From Sorghum bicolor (Eukaryota; Streptophyta; Magnoliopsida; Poales; Poaceae), in contig NC_012874.2 in NCBI RefSeq assembly GCF_000003195.3, positions 1,891,001-1,955,000 of the forward strand: 64,000 nucleotides of DNA. The letters are read 5' to 3'. Below, one piece after another: positions 28,101-39,700 of the stretch (the first letter of the stretch is position 1; each line of letters starts with the position of its first letter). The notes under the pieces were generated by a model, which searched no databases, had not been told where the DNA came from, and was given only the letters and a program-made list of their open reading frames with translations. The translations under genes and the position numbers were made by a program.

Positions 28101-29618
28101 AGTTAGTCTATAATTAGACAATATTTGTCAAATACAAACGAAAATGCTACAGTGTTGATTTTCCAAAAATTTTCGAAACTAAACAAGGCTCAACCTCCAA
28201 TGAATGAATGCTGCTGGTATGGTCGACGCATATATCATATGTGAGAAAACAGTATATAGTAGGTTTGGCGTTCGTACGTTGTTGAATTGAAAGCATGATA
28301 CGATGCTCTTCCTCTGTGTATGTGTGTGTGTGTCACGTTACTCTCACTTGTGCTAGGGCCTTGTTTAGTTCCAAAACATTTTACAAAATGGATACTGTAA
28401 TATTTTCGTTTGTATTTGATAAATATTGTACAATCATGGACCAACTAATTAGGCTCGCTTTTAATTTCGTTTATATTTAATACTCTATGTATGTGTTTAA
28501 AAATTTGATGTGACGAGTAATCTTGAAAAAAAATTAGGTTTTGAGAAGACGTAAACAAGGCCTTAGACGTAGCATGATACGATGCTCTTCCTCTGTGTCT
28601 GTGCGTATGTGTGTGTGTCACGTTACTCTCACTTGAGGCCTTGAACAATCTCCTAATATGTGCTTGGTGGTGTTGTCCTTGTCCCGTGCACTGTTATGAC
28701 CTTTATATAGTACTATGTATGAATGCATAATGCAAGCATGAAGACTGGACACAGGGGAGTGCGAAGACTTCAAACTAGTCATGCTTCAAGTCGCTTTTTC
28801 TATGTCGCAAAATATTATTATTAACAGTTGATGATAAAAGTCTTTGTTTAATTTTGTCGACCCATCCTATATATATTTATATATACATTTCGCCCTAGAA
28901 AAAAAAAATGACATAGATACGCACATGTGTATGATTTGCAGATCTAGCTAGGTTGTCCACTTGTCCTGTTGCAGACCACTTGTAGTAGGAGTACTCATCT
29001 ATTTTGTTTGTGTGTAACAATTAGTAGTAAAACTGTAACCCAAATCATACACACACTACACCACCCACCCTATATATGTATCGATTTGAGCAAGGAGGAT
29101 GCATAATGGAGATTGGGGGAGACGATGGATATATGTATGTATGTATGACATATATATATATATGGATGGATGCGTGAATGCATCGTCGGAGGAGGAGGCA
29201 GGAGGGAGGCGACAGCTTATATTAGTAGTAGTAGGCTTACGAGGACGCCGTTGCTGAACCTCATGAGGACGGTGGAGACGAGGGCGTAGGCGGCGAGCTC
29301 GGTGGCGCCGATGTGGCCGATGAAGGCCTGGCTGATGACGGTGACGCCGAACGACGCGAAGCGCGCGCAGATGGACGGCCCCGCCACCACCCACAGCCGC
29401 TTGTTCTCCTCCCACGCCCGCCGCCGCAGCGGCTGCGCCGACCACTCCGCCTCGTCCGACTTGCCCACGACCACCGCCGCCGCCGCCCCTCCTCCTCCTC
29501 CTCCTGCCCCGTTGTGGTGGTGGTGGTGCTCCTCCTCCTCCGCCGCCGCCGCCGCCCGTGGCTCCAGCAGTGGCACCTTCGCCGCCGCCTCACCGCCGCC
29601 GCTACTTTGCTCATCCAT
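25117..29618 (-). CDS. MATE-family efflux transporter (DETOXIFICATION)
   Basis: This is a multidrug and toxic-compound extrusion transporter, an H+-coupled antiporter with 12 membrane helices at the vacuolar or plasma membrane. Minus-strand exons are 29618-29241, 27288-26747, 26589-26503, 26136-26080, 25991-25753, 25641-25523, 25418-25332 and 25197-25117. All are GT-AG with closed phases, giving 529 aa. Family hallmarks are [15 protein letters not shown], the exon 1/2 junction [44 protein letters not shown] and the C-terminal [14 protein letters not shown]. The N-terminal ~60 residues are low complexity (Glu, His, Gly and Ala runs), as is common in grass MATE first exons. Intron 1 is 1.95 kb and carries MITEs. 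The substrate is unknown; general resemblance is to the DTX40-like clade. Confidence 0.92.
27949..28189. mobile_element. Tourist-like MITE in MATE intron 1
   Basis: It starts GCCTTGTTTAGTTCCC and ends GAAACTAAACAAGGC, with the same interior as the 11139 copy. The outermost base at each end seems altered, so the TSD is not certain. Confidence 0.65.
28292..28645. repeat. Direct duplication bracketing a MITE in MATE intron 1
   Basis: A block of about 70 bp starting AGCATGATACGATGCTCTTC and running through a TG-rich tract to TCACGTTACTCTCACTTG occurs at 28292-28360 and again at about 28571-28645. A GGCCTTGTTTAG-family MITE (about 28356-28563) lies between the copies. Confidence 0.8.
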
Positions 29619-30854
29619 ACCGTACCCTCGCGTCGACTCACCGGCCGGTCACCGCTGGCGCCGGGGCCTGTGTGGACGAGGAGGAGGAGGAGGAGGAGGA
29701 GGAGGAGAGGAGATGGCTGCGGCACGGCCGCGTGCGACAAGCTCTAATAAGATCTGAGAAGAAGAGGATTAGCTAGCCGTGATGGTCATGATGATGAGCC
29801 GAGCTAGCGTTAGCGTTGGTAGTAATTATAGACTACGGCTCCGGTCCTTCCTGAGCATCTCCAAGAGACTAGCTAAAATTATATTCTAAATTACAAGATT
29901 TAGCCATTATGTAAAATAAAAAAACTTACTCAAAGCATAGAGTTGCACAACAGCCTTTGTATAAGATAGCTAGTGAGGACGACATGCTATATATGACAAG
30001 CGAAAGTTTAAGAATAGCAAACTTGCTATTTTAGCAAACCAGATAGCACATCTGTTGGAGTTTAACTTTTACTTTAAAAATATAAAAATAGCCTAGAGAT
30101 AGCACATCTGTTGGAGTTGTTGGAGTTGCTCTAAGCAAGCAGCTGGAGGTAGGTGTGGCATGCGCGCGTTCGCGTTGTTGTTCTTTGTCCACGCGGGCAA
30201 GGGAAAAAGGACGAGACTGCCCTCGTAGCCGTGGCGGGCTGGCGGCAGCTGTGTTGGTAGTGAGGGGGGTACGACGGGCACATCACATGCGCGTGTTCGT
30301 GTCGTGTGGTGTGGTGTGGTAGGTACCTCGTGCTACATGGCTCGACAATCATCATCCGATCATCCTGTGGCCTCAATCAGGCCACGCCACGCCACGCACG
30401 TGTATTGCTTCCTTCTTTGGATCCTTTTTTTTTTCCAGCAGGTACGCCTGGAAAAGCTGAAATCGAATGTACTGTAGCACGTTTTGTTTTTTAATAAGAA
30501 AATAGATTATTTATTGATTGATTGGAAAAAAAAAAGAAATTGGAGTATGTTAGCCAAATTCAGCTCATAGTTGTTTAGCGAAGCTCGAAGATAGATGGCC
30601 GGCGCGCGCGGCGGCCATGGTCTGGGCTCTGGTGGAACGCAGCTGCGCCGCCGTCTGCGCGGCCGCCGGCCGGTCCGATGCTGCGTCGTCTACGACTACG
30701 ACTACGCCGTGCCGGCTGGCTGCTCTCCACCCGTATTTCGGGACCGGCGACCAATAATGGAGGGTGGCTGGCTCTGGCTGGGTGTGGGGGCACTGAACAG
30801 CAGGCAGCAGGCCTGCAACTGCAAATCGATCAGGTGATCACTCCGGCCAACTCG
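29619..30854. other. MATE upstream region, no gene seen
   Basis: Upstream sequence of the MATE gene includes a GAGGAG microsatellite (about 29679-29708). A GC-rich patch at 30590-30840 contains open frames but no recognisable domain. A segment there (CCACCCGTATTTCGGGACCG) is an inverted match to the segment near 27863-27880, so it is probably repetitive. Confidence 0.35.
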
Positions 30855-31091
30855 GGTCTTGTTTACTTCCTGATAATTTTGCAAAAGTTTTTAAATTTTC
30901 ATCGGATTGAATCTTGTGGCACATGTATAAAACATTAAATATAAATAAAAAATAACTAATTATATAGTTGGTTGTAATTTACCTGACAAATCTTTTTAAC
31001 CTAGTTATTTCATAATTAGATAATATTTAACAAATACAAACAAAAATACTATAGTGTTCACTTTATTAAAAAAATACAACTAAACAAGACC
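30855..31091. mobile_element. Tourist-like MITE, 3-bp TSD TCG
   Basis: It starts GGTCTTGTTTACTTCC and ends AACTAAACAAGACC. It is flanked by TCG at 30852-30854 and 31092-31094. Another member (about 31092-31297, right end AAACAAGGCC) abuts it directly. Confidence 0.7.
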
Positions 31092-31635
31092 TCGTCTTGT
31101 TTTGCTATAACACTTTTTTTATTTGATAATTATTATCTAATTATAAACTAATTAGATTTAAAAAATTCATCTCACAAATTATAGATAAACTGTGTAATTA
31201 ATAGTTATTTTTTTATTTATATTTAATATTCTATATATATATATGTTGTAAGAGAAATCTTAAAAAGTTTTTAAATTTTGGACGTACAAACAAGGCCATG
31301 CGCCCATGCATGTGCTGTGCATAACTCGTCTTGTAAACTCTCATGCATGTGCATACAGTAATTAGTACTATACTATTACGTTACGTAGGTAGCCCTACAA
31401 GCAACGGACGACGGACTGTCGGACTGGACCGAATTCAATTCGCAAATGCTACACACGCAGCAGGAGTACCGGTACGACGTTGTACATGCATGCATTATTC
31501 GCATTGCATCTTCATGCAAGCACACATGATGCATGTGAAAGTAGTTTTTTTTTTCTTTCCACGGCTCCATGCATGAACAGTATCTTCAGCTAAACAAATA
31601 TTGGATAAAAAAGTTCTTTTTTATAATAGTACATA

Positions 31636-31820
31636 CTCCCTCCATCCCAATTTATAACATCAAATAATTGTACTATAAAAATATAATTAATGAAGAATAT
31701 AATGGTACACTAAGTAGACATTATAAATATTATTATTTTACTATATAAATTTTAGTTAAATTTAAGATAGTTTAACTCTCTAAGATTTTTAAAATAACTT
31801 TATAAATTGCAACGGAGGAG
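31636..31820. mobile_element. Stowaway-like MITE
   Basis: The left end is TA|CTCCCTCCATCCCAATTTAT and the right end AATTGCAACGGAGGAG|TA. The length is 185 bp. The ends are inverted complements and the target is TA. Confidence 0.8.
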
Positions 31821-32164
31821 TACATCCCAGAGACAGAGCTGCGACAAACTGATGGCCACCCGGCTACGGTAGTTATCTGCGTGTGCAAGTGGCCGCCCGG
31901 AGGCGGTCGTCGAGGTATGCGTATACGTACGTACACAAGGCAGCTAGCGACGTATAGTACGTATGGCCCGTACGTGGCCCACTGCATGTACATCGCCGTA
32001 CGTACACGGTACACATACAAATTGCACGACGCGCCATGCAACCGCAAGCAGCGAAGACACATGCAATGCACTCGATTCGTCGCCCCGGATCCAGTCCCTA
32101 CCACGCACATGGATATAGTTGCATTGGCATGGGCCCTTGTCACCTCTCCTCTTCAGTTCACCCC

Positions 32165-32663
32165 AAATATCAAAAATTATTCAAGATTCTTTATCGATAT
32201 CACATCGAATCTTTCGGTACATGTATAAAGAATTAAATATAAATGAAAATAAAAACTAATTATATAGTTTATCTGTAAATTACGAGATGAATTTTTGAGC
32301 CTATTTAATCCATAATTAAATAATATTTATATCAAATAAAAACAAAATAGTACATTACCTTATCAAAAAATTTTGGGAACTAAACAAAAAGATCCCTTGG
32401 CCCGGCGCCGGTCCGGCCGCTACTAGCGCCTAGTATGTGACACAGGTCACAAGGTGTTTGGTAGTTTAATAGGTACAGTTGTATTTTCGTTTTACTTAAT
32501 AATTAGTGTTCAATTATAAACTAATTAGATTTAAAAAATTTGTCTCATAAATTATTTTCTAACTATATTTTTAATTTTGTAAATAATTTATATTTAATAT
32601 TATATATATGTCTAAATATTCGATACGATGAGAGTTAAAAAACAGAAGCAACAAAACAAGGCC
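32165..32663. mobile_element. Two degenerate GGCCTTGTTTAG-family MITEs
   Basis: The first runs from about 32165 to GGGAACTAAACAAAAA near 32391. The second runs from GTGTTTGGTAGTTTAATAGG near 32456 to ACAAAACAAGGCC at 32663. Interiors match other members. Outer ends are eroded and no TSD is claimed. Confidence 0.5.
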
Positions 32664-33061
32664 AAATATTTGTCCGTGCATGTCAATTCGTCTTCATATT
32701 ATATTATTCTAACATCGCCCGAGCATATAGTCCTTTCTTGGCGTCATCGATAGATCTTTTCTGTAATTATTATTATTGTTACAAATCAATCATCCTTGTT
32801 CTGTTCGGCTCGCTGAAGTTCAACTGCTGCTGCTGCAAATGCTATTTTTTTTAGAAAAAGAATACTATTCATTCACTAAATAGTAGCACTGGTGAGTGCA
32901 AGCGAACAGAGTAGCTAATTAGGCTACACATACATGGTTACACCATCGTTCATGTGCAACCTAAGAGAGATCAGACCTGGATAAGATGATTATATATTTT
33001 CTTTTTTAAAAATGAGATGGTTTTTATGGTTCACTCATATATATAATGTATATGGCCTTAG

Positions 33062-33962
33062 CTAGGCTTTGTTTAGTTCTCAAAAAGTACCTAAAATTTT
33101 TTAAGATTCCCATCACATTAAATCTTACGATATATGCATAAAACATTAAACCCTATAAACAAAAATAAAAATTAATTATATAGTTTCTCTGTAATTTACG
33201 AGACGAATCTTTTAAACCTAGTTAATTTATAATTGAACAATATTTATCAAATACAAATGAAAGTGTTAGGATACCGAAACCAAAAAAAAAATTTTGCCAA
33301 GTGAACAAGGGCTTAGCCTGTTCATGACGAGGGAACACGCAACAATACAAAAGGCCTTGTTTAGTTCTGAAAAAGGTTTTTAGATTTTCACACTATAATA
33401 TTTTTATTTTTATTTAATTATTATTTTTCAACTATAGACTAATTAGATTTAAAAAATTTGTCTCGTAAAATACAGACAAACTGTGCAATTAGTTTTTATT
33501 TTCGTCTATATTTAGTACTTTATGTATATGCCACAAAATTTAATGTGATAGAGAATCTTGATTTTTTTTAAAATTTTGGGGTGAACTAAGGTCTTGTTCA
33601 CTTCCCAAAATTTTGCAAAAATTTTCAAGATTCTCTGTCACATCGAATCTTTGAACGCATGCATGAAACATTAAATATAGATAAAAACTAAATCTAATTG
33701 CATAGTTTGTCTGTAATTTACGAGACAAATCTTTTGAGTCTGTAATTCTAGTTCTCTAAACTTGTTAAGCAATGCATCATGTATTACTTTTGCTTTTATT
33801 TGGTAATTATTGTCTAATTATAGACTAACTAGGCTCAAAAGATTTATCTCGGATTTACAGGTAAACTGTGCAATTAATTTTTATTTTCCTCTATATTTGA
33901 TATTTCATGTCGTAAAATTCGATGTGACGGAGAATTTTAAAAAGACTAAACAAGGCAGGCCT
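33062..33962. mobile_element. Cluster of GGCCTTGTTTAG-family MITEs in unit 1
   Basis: At least three members lie back to back. One runs from AGGCTTTGTTTAGTTCTC (near 33062) to GTGAACAAGGGC. One starts GGCCTTGTTTAGTTCTG (33353). One ends AAACAAGGCAGGCC near 33962. They are partly truncated or mutually inserted, so exact boundaries are not all resolvable. Confidence 0.55.
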
Positions 33963-34438
33963 AAACTTGTAAAATGATGCACCGTTGGCCCATTATATTT
34001 CTCTGCAGTGCACCACTTATCGAGCATCACACACACAAAAACAAAAATCAGCTAGCTAACCAGCTAATACAGCACACATGTGGTCGTGTGCCGTGCCGTG
34101 TGTGCATATTATCACTTACCCTAGCCGCCGCTCGTCAGTCGTCACACATGCTGACATGCATGCATCCTACATGGCATCAACAGCACCTCTTTTCAAAAGG
34201 AAAAAAAAAAGTGACAGCACCTGCATGCAGTATAGGATGCCTGCAGCTAGCTGCCGGTGGCGTATACACACACATCAACTGCTGCTGCTGCAAATGCTTT
34301 TTTTTTTTGAGAAAAAGAATACTATTCATTCACTGAATAGTAGCACTGGTGATTGCAAGCGAACAGAGTACGGAGCTAATTAGGCTACACATATATGGTT
34401 ACACCATCGTTCATGTGTAGCCTAAGAGAGATCAGATC

Positions 34439-35054
34439 CAGTGGCGGAGCCAGGATTTAGATTTTGGGTATTCCCTTGCTGATGTCTGGTGGGCCACCAC
34501 TCAACTGTTGCCTCTAACCTCATAAGCGACGTGCGCCCTCACCTGTCGCCACGTAGGCGTAGCATGAAGACAGAGACCGCGCCCGCGTTGCACGCCCCGC
34601 GCCGCTAGGAGCTTAGGACAATGGGAACCAGCAGTGCCACAACTACGTCATGCCTGGTCAGCTAGGGTTAGAGATTTAGGAATGAGGATTATGGAATTGC
34701 CTCCCACTCGTGCCTTGTTCACTCAAACGAAAAGAATAGTTTGTTATACATGTTGTCATGCGTATATTCCGATTTGTCTTGGAAATAAAATATGATTTGT
34801 ACTAATATTTGGTGGCATGTGCATGTGGTCTGGAGATAAATAATTAGATTTTCATTTGTAGAAACAACAAAATAGAATAATTTTGGCAATCGAGCTAACA
34901 TAGCACCTATGTGGAAAAAGGAATACAAAGATACACTAAAAAATGAGAGAAAAAATTAATTTGCTAATGTATTATATATATATATATATATAGAGTGTAT
35001 AAAAAAGTTGGGTATTCCTGGGAATATCAGGAATACCCACTGTATCCGCCAGTG
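34439..35054. mobile_element. hAT-like element in unit 2 of the tandem duplication
   Basis: The left end CAGTGGCGGAGCCAGG and right end TATCCGCCAGTG are near-perfect inverted repeats, matching the ends of the 8267-8988 element. The subterminal GGGTATTCC is also shared. Unit 1 (around 32971-32985) lacks it and gives the empty site. No clean 8-bp TSD is visible at this copy. The insert is 616 bp with no transposase. Confidence 0.7.
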
Positions 35055-35717
35055 CCTGGATAAGATGATTATATAGTATTTTTTTTTAAAAAAAATGAGA
35101 TAGTTATTATGGTCCACTCATATATAATGTATGGTCTTAGGCTTTGCTTAGTTCTTAAAAAGCACCAATTTTTTTTAAGATTCTCATCACATCAAATCTC
35201 ACGGTATATATATGCATGAGCATTAAATAGACAAAAATAAAAACTAAAATTTAATTAATTTATAATTAGACAATATTTATCAAATACAATGTTGATGACG
35301 AGAGAACATGCAACAATACAAAGTGTCTGCCCCGTCGGGCCCGGCATCCGCATCCGATGGCTGGATCCGTGTAACACGACACCACATGACGACGACTCTT
35401 CTCGCGGCGTCGCTCACGCTTTTCGGTGATAAAATAATGTTTTTACTGAAAATCAGTCAGCTCTGTTCAGCTGCTGATTTCAATCGGATTCTTAATTACT
35501 ATAGTGTATTGCTTTATTAAGTCTTTAGGGTATATTACTGTACCACGTGTAGTGCTCATCAAAAGAGATTATTTAGGTCCATAATAAATTTCTAGTTCTC
35601 TAAACTTGTTAAGCAATGCATCGTGCATCGCTAAACTTGTAAAATGATGCACCGTTGGCCCATTTCTCTGCAGTGCACCACTTAAGGAGCATCACATTCA
35701 GCTAGCTAATCAGCTAA

Positions 35718-36037
35718 GGCCCTGTTTACTTTCCCATCTAAAAATTTTTCATCCATCCCATCGAATCTTTGGACACATGCATAAAACATTAAATGTACAT
35801 TAAAAAATAAACTAATTACACAGTTTGATTGAAAATCACGAGACGAATCTTTGAAGCCTAGTTACTCTATGATTAGCCTTAAGTGCTACAGTAACCCACA
35901 TGTGTTAATGACAGATTAATTATACTTAATAGATTTGTCTTACAGTTTCCTGACGAGATATGTAATTTGTTTTTTTATTAGTTTCTAAAAACCCTTCCGA
36001 CACATCCGATATCCAGACAAATTTCATCTCGGATGCC
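35718..36037. mobile_element. Tourist-like MITE with TAA duplication, empty site known
   Basis: Insertion starts GGCCCTGTTTACTTTCC and is bounded by TAA at 35715-35717 and 36038-36040. The paralogous site in unit 1 reads CAGCTAATACAGC (34061-34073) with a single TAA, which confirms both borders. The right terminus (CTCGGATGCC) is a poor inverted match, so the element may be composite. Confidence 0.7.
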
Positions 36038-36301
36038 TAATACAGCACACATGTGGTCGATCGTGTGCCGTGCCGTGTGTGCATATTTATCACTTTACCC
36101 TAGCCGCCGCTCGTCAGTCGTCACACATGCATGCATGATGCATCCTACTGATGGCATCACAGTAAACAGCAGGCACCTCTTTTCAAAAGGAAAAAAAAAA
36201 GTGACAGCACCTGCATGCAGTATATGATGCAGAGCTAGCTGCCGTGGCGTATACACACACATCAAGTCATGTAGCACGCCAAACGCACGCGAGTGTGGTT
36301 C

Positions 36302-36767
36302 GGCCTTGTTTAGGCCTTGTTTAGTTCAAAAAATTTTAGGAAATGGACACTGTAGCACTTTCGTTTGTATTTGACAAATATTGTCCAATCATGGACTAAC
36401 TAGGCTCAAAAGATTCATCTCGTCAATTCCGACCAAACTGTACAATTAGTTTTTATTTTCGTCTATATTTAATACTCCATGCATGCATCTAAAGATTCGA
36501 TGTGACGGGAAATATGAAAAATTTTGTAAAATTTTCTGGGAAGTAAACAAGGCCTTCCAAAAAATTTTGCAAAATTTTTTAGATTCTCCGTCACATCGAA
36601 TCTTTAGACACATATGCATGGAGTACTAAATATAGACAAAAATAAAAACTAATTGCACAGTTTGATCGGAATTGACGAGACAAATCTTTTGAGCCTAGTT
36701 AGTGGACAATATTTATCAAATACTAACGAAAGAGCTACGGTGTCCATTTTATAAAATATTTTGGAAC
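36302..36767. mobile_element. Nested MITEs directly downstream of the GDSL gene
   Basis: An intact member (36313-36554, GGCCTTGTTTAGTTC to AAACAAGGCC) sits inside the terminal repeat of another. The outer element resumes at 36555 (TTCCAAAAAATTTTGC) and runs to TTTTGGAAC at about 36766. There its terminal repeat breaks off against the GDSL stop codon. Confidence 0.7.
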
Positions 36768-39700
36768 CTACACCTCCGCCGGCGGCGACCCAGCAGCCAG
36801 CTGCTGCAGAGAGATGGGGCGGCAGATGCTCGTGGCGCCGGCGCCGGAGTCCGACGACGACGACGTCCAGGACCAGTTGGCGACGAGGTCGTCGGCGGCC
36901 TCCGTGGGGGTGTAGAGGTCCCACCACACGTGGCGCTCCGGCGTGCCGCACGCCATCTCCTTGCTGACGCACCCCACCGTGGCCCTCAAGGGGCCCAGCC
37001 CGCAGCACGCCTCCCTCGTCTCCTCCAATCCTATACACAACACAATGTAACGTACCACAGCATCATGCATCGTCACAAAAGTATAAGTAAGTTAATAAGC
37101 TATTGACTTCAATTTGCCTATCATTCGACTTCAGTGTTCATCCATATCCGTTTGAACTTATTAGCACTACTTTCCATTTATGAAACAATACTTTTTTTTT
37201 CTCTTACAACAAATCAGCGTAAGTATTAGCACAAGCCAAAAACCAGCCAACCAAGCATGTAATCAGCACGAGCATTAGCACCAACCAAAGACCTGCCAGC
37301 CAAACACTGCTTTTCTCCTATATGTCATTCTCAAATGTGAGGGGTCTGATTTTCTAAAATTTTTGTTCAGGTAAGAACATGCAATTTTGTCATTGTTTAG
37401 TTATAGAAAACCAGTGGATTGTATCATATGTATGAGTTGTCCTTAGGGTATGTTTGCATGAGCTAGGATTAGTTACAATTGTGCAAAAAATTAGCTCAAA
37501 TCAGTTGAGGTTGGATAGCTAGTTGGTTAACGAATAGTTGAAGGCTTAGTTAAAAGATTAACCCACCTACTCCCTCCGTTCTAATATATAATACATAACT
37601 ACTCCCTCCATCCAAATTGTAAGTCATTCCAAGAATCTTGGAGAGTCAAATTTTTCAAAGTTTGACCAAATTTATATGATAAAATAATAATTATTATGAT
37701 ACCAACTAAATAACATTAGATTCTTCCTTAATTATATTTTCATAGTATACTCACTTTACGTTACAAATCTTAGTATTTCACTCTATAATTTTGGTCAAAC
37801 GTGAAAATGCTTTGACTCTCCAAGATTCTTGGAATGACTTACAATTTGGGATGGAGGGAGTACTTTTTTCATGTCACATGATATAAGACGTGTTCTCTTA
37901 CATATATAAATGCAGTAGTACTAGTGCTGAGAGAGAATTAATGTGTTCTTGGTCTTTGTACTAGAGGTTGTTACGCCTTATATAATAGGACGGAGGGAGT
38001 ATTAGCTAACCCTCCTTTTTTTGAATACACCAGAGCTAATTTTAGATATTTTTTAGCTAGCTAGTAAATTAGCTCTTGTATCAAAAAAATGCCTGATTAT
38101 ACTAGCTACACTAGTTGGTGTAAGTTTTTTTTTTCTTTTCCTAAAAATTCATCCACCTAATATTAATGTAGGAACTCTCATACAGACATATATAAAACGA
38201 TTACACATATATAATGCATGGATGATGGATCTCAGATGCAAAGAAGATCAGATGGAGGATATCCGTTGCTTTCCTGATTGAAGAAGGCAGATGGAGAATA
38301 CTGTAATGGACAACCAGAGCGAGCCAGCCAGCGTTAAGCATCTCAATCCTCATCATGTCATTTTCCGCGCAACGCAAGCGATGAGGGAATCACTGCACTC
38401 GTTTCGTTATCTCGCCATAAACCCCCGGCCTATCGATCGATCGATCGGCAGGCCCGCAGACGTACACCGGCCGGCCGTAGTATATATATATCTCACGTGG
38501 AACAAATTAAACGCAACAACACACTGCATGCAGTCAGGTAGTTTCCCGGCCTGATGATTGATCAGCAAATCCGACCATTTGCTAGCTGCTGCTACGTCAC
38601 GTCGTCGCTTCCTTTTCAGTGACACGTAGGACAGCCACAGTCCACGTCATTGGATATACAGGTCGTCCAATACTCCAATCCAAAGATGATGCAAGTGGGC
38701 ACTTCTTCAACGGTGTGTATTTTTTGTTGGCTGTTAAAGAATTACGGTCAGATGTCATTCTAGTTAACTCGCTTCTTCTCTCGTTAAAATTTCATAGGTG
38801 AAATGCCAGTCCAGTTCATCTGAACAAGTTTTTTGGTTCACACAATGACCCAAAGTAGGTAATTAGAGCTTCTATCATCATCATCCCTAGACAGGTCCGA
38901 CATCTCTCTTTTTCTTTGGAAATAATTAATAATCTAGGTTTTGGATTGCTACATGTATTTTTTTTTTTTTTTGAAAGTCACTAGCAAAAAAATGCTGGAC
39001 ATATATTAATAAAGAAGAAACAAACTACAACAAAAAAATATTTAAAGAAAAAACAAAACAACAACCGTCACATGGAACCACACTGTCGGCAAAACCACTA
39101 AAGCATCGGCAGGCACGCAGACACCCAGGACCATCTCAACAATTTTTAAGGGCCCTTGGAGAATTGAAGGAAGCAGCATGGGCCTAGTAATCTATTTTTG
39201 TTAGAGCTTGTTTGGCATGTCTCTGGCTCGAGCAACAATTTCTGCGGAGGAACCAGAGGAGCCCTACCAAATACTTTAAGAGGATGAGCCATTTTCTAGT
39301 GAATAATAGAGAAGCTAGATCCATTTTCAAGATTAGAGGAGGAGCCAAACTGAACAAGACCTTAATTAATATGACAATTAAAGTATGTATTACTTTTTTG
39401 CGAGTAAATTAAAGTATACATATAGTACTATACTAATAACAGTTAACTTGTAGCATATATATTAATTACTTTTTTTTCCCAATTTGATTTTTTAAGGCTC
39501 TCCACGGCAAAGCCTCAAACATGAGAAAAAAGAGCATAATTGTGGTGAATTATTACTAGTGGCATGGAATATTTGTTTTTGATTTGAGTCACCAAGATCC
39601 ATCATTATCTCGTCGTGTCTATTTTCGATGACAAACAAAACCACGGTCCTTTAATGGCGAACAAGTCCGATGCCTCTCATTTTCTCCGGGAAGCATGGAA

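Larger units (their letters stand above)
32820..36264. repeat. Tandem segmental duplication (about 1.5-kb unit)
   Basis: Unit 1 (32820-34274) is directly followed by unit 2 (34275-about 36264). Matching blocks include 32820-32976 with 34275-34436, 32978-33110 with 35056-35180, 33744-33776 with 35592-35626, 33964-34062 with 35632-35716, and 34063-34274 with 36041-36264. Size differences are explained by different transposon insertions: the hAT-like element and a MITE in unit 2, other MITEs in unit 1. No gene is present in the unit. Confidence 0.85.
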
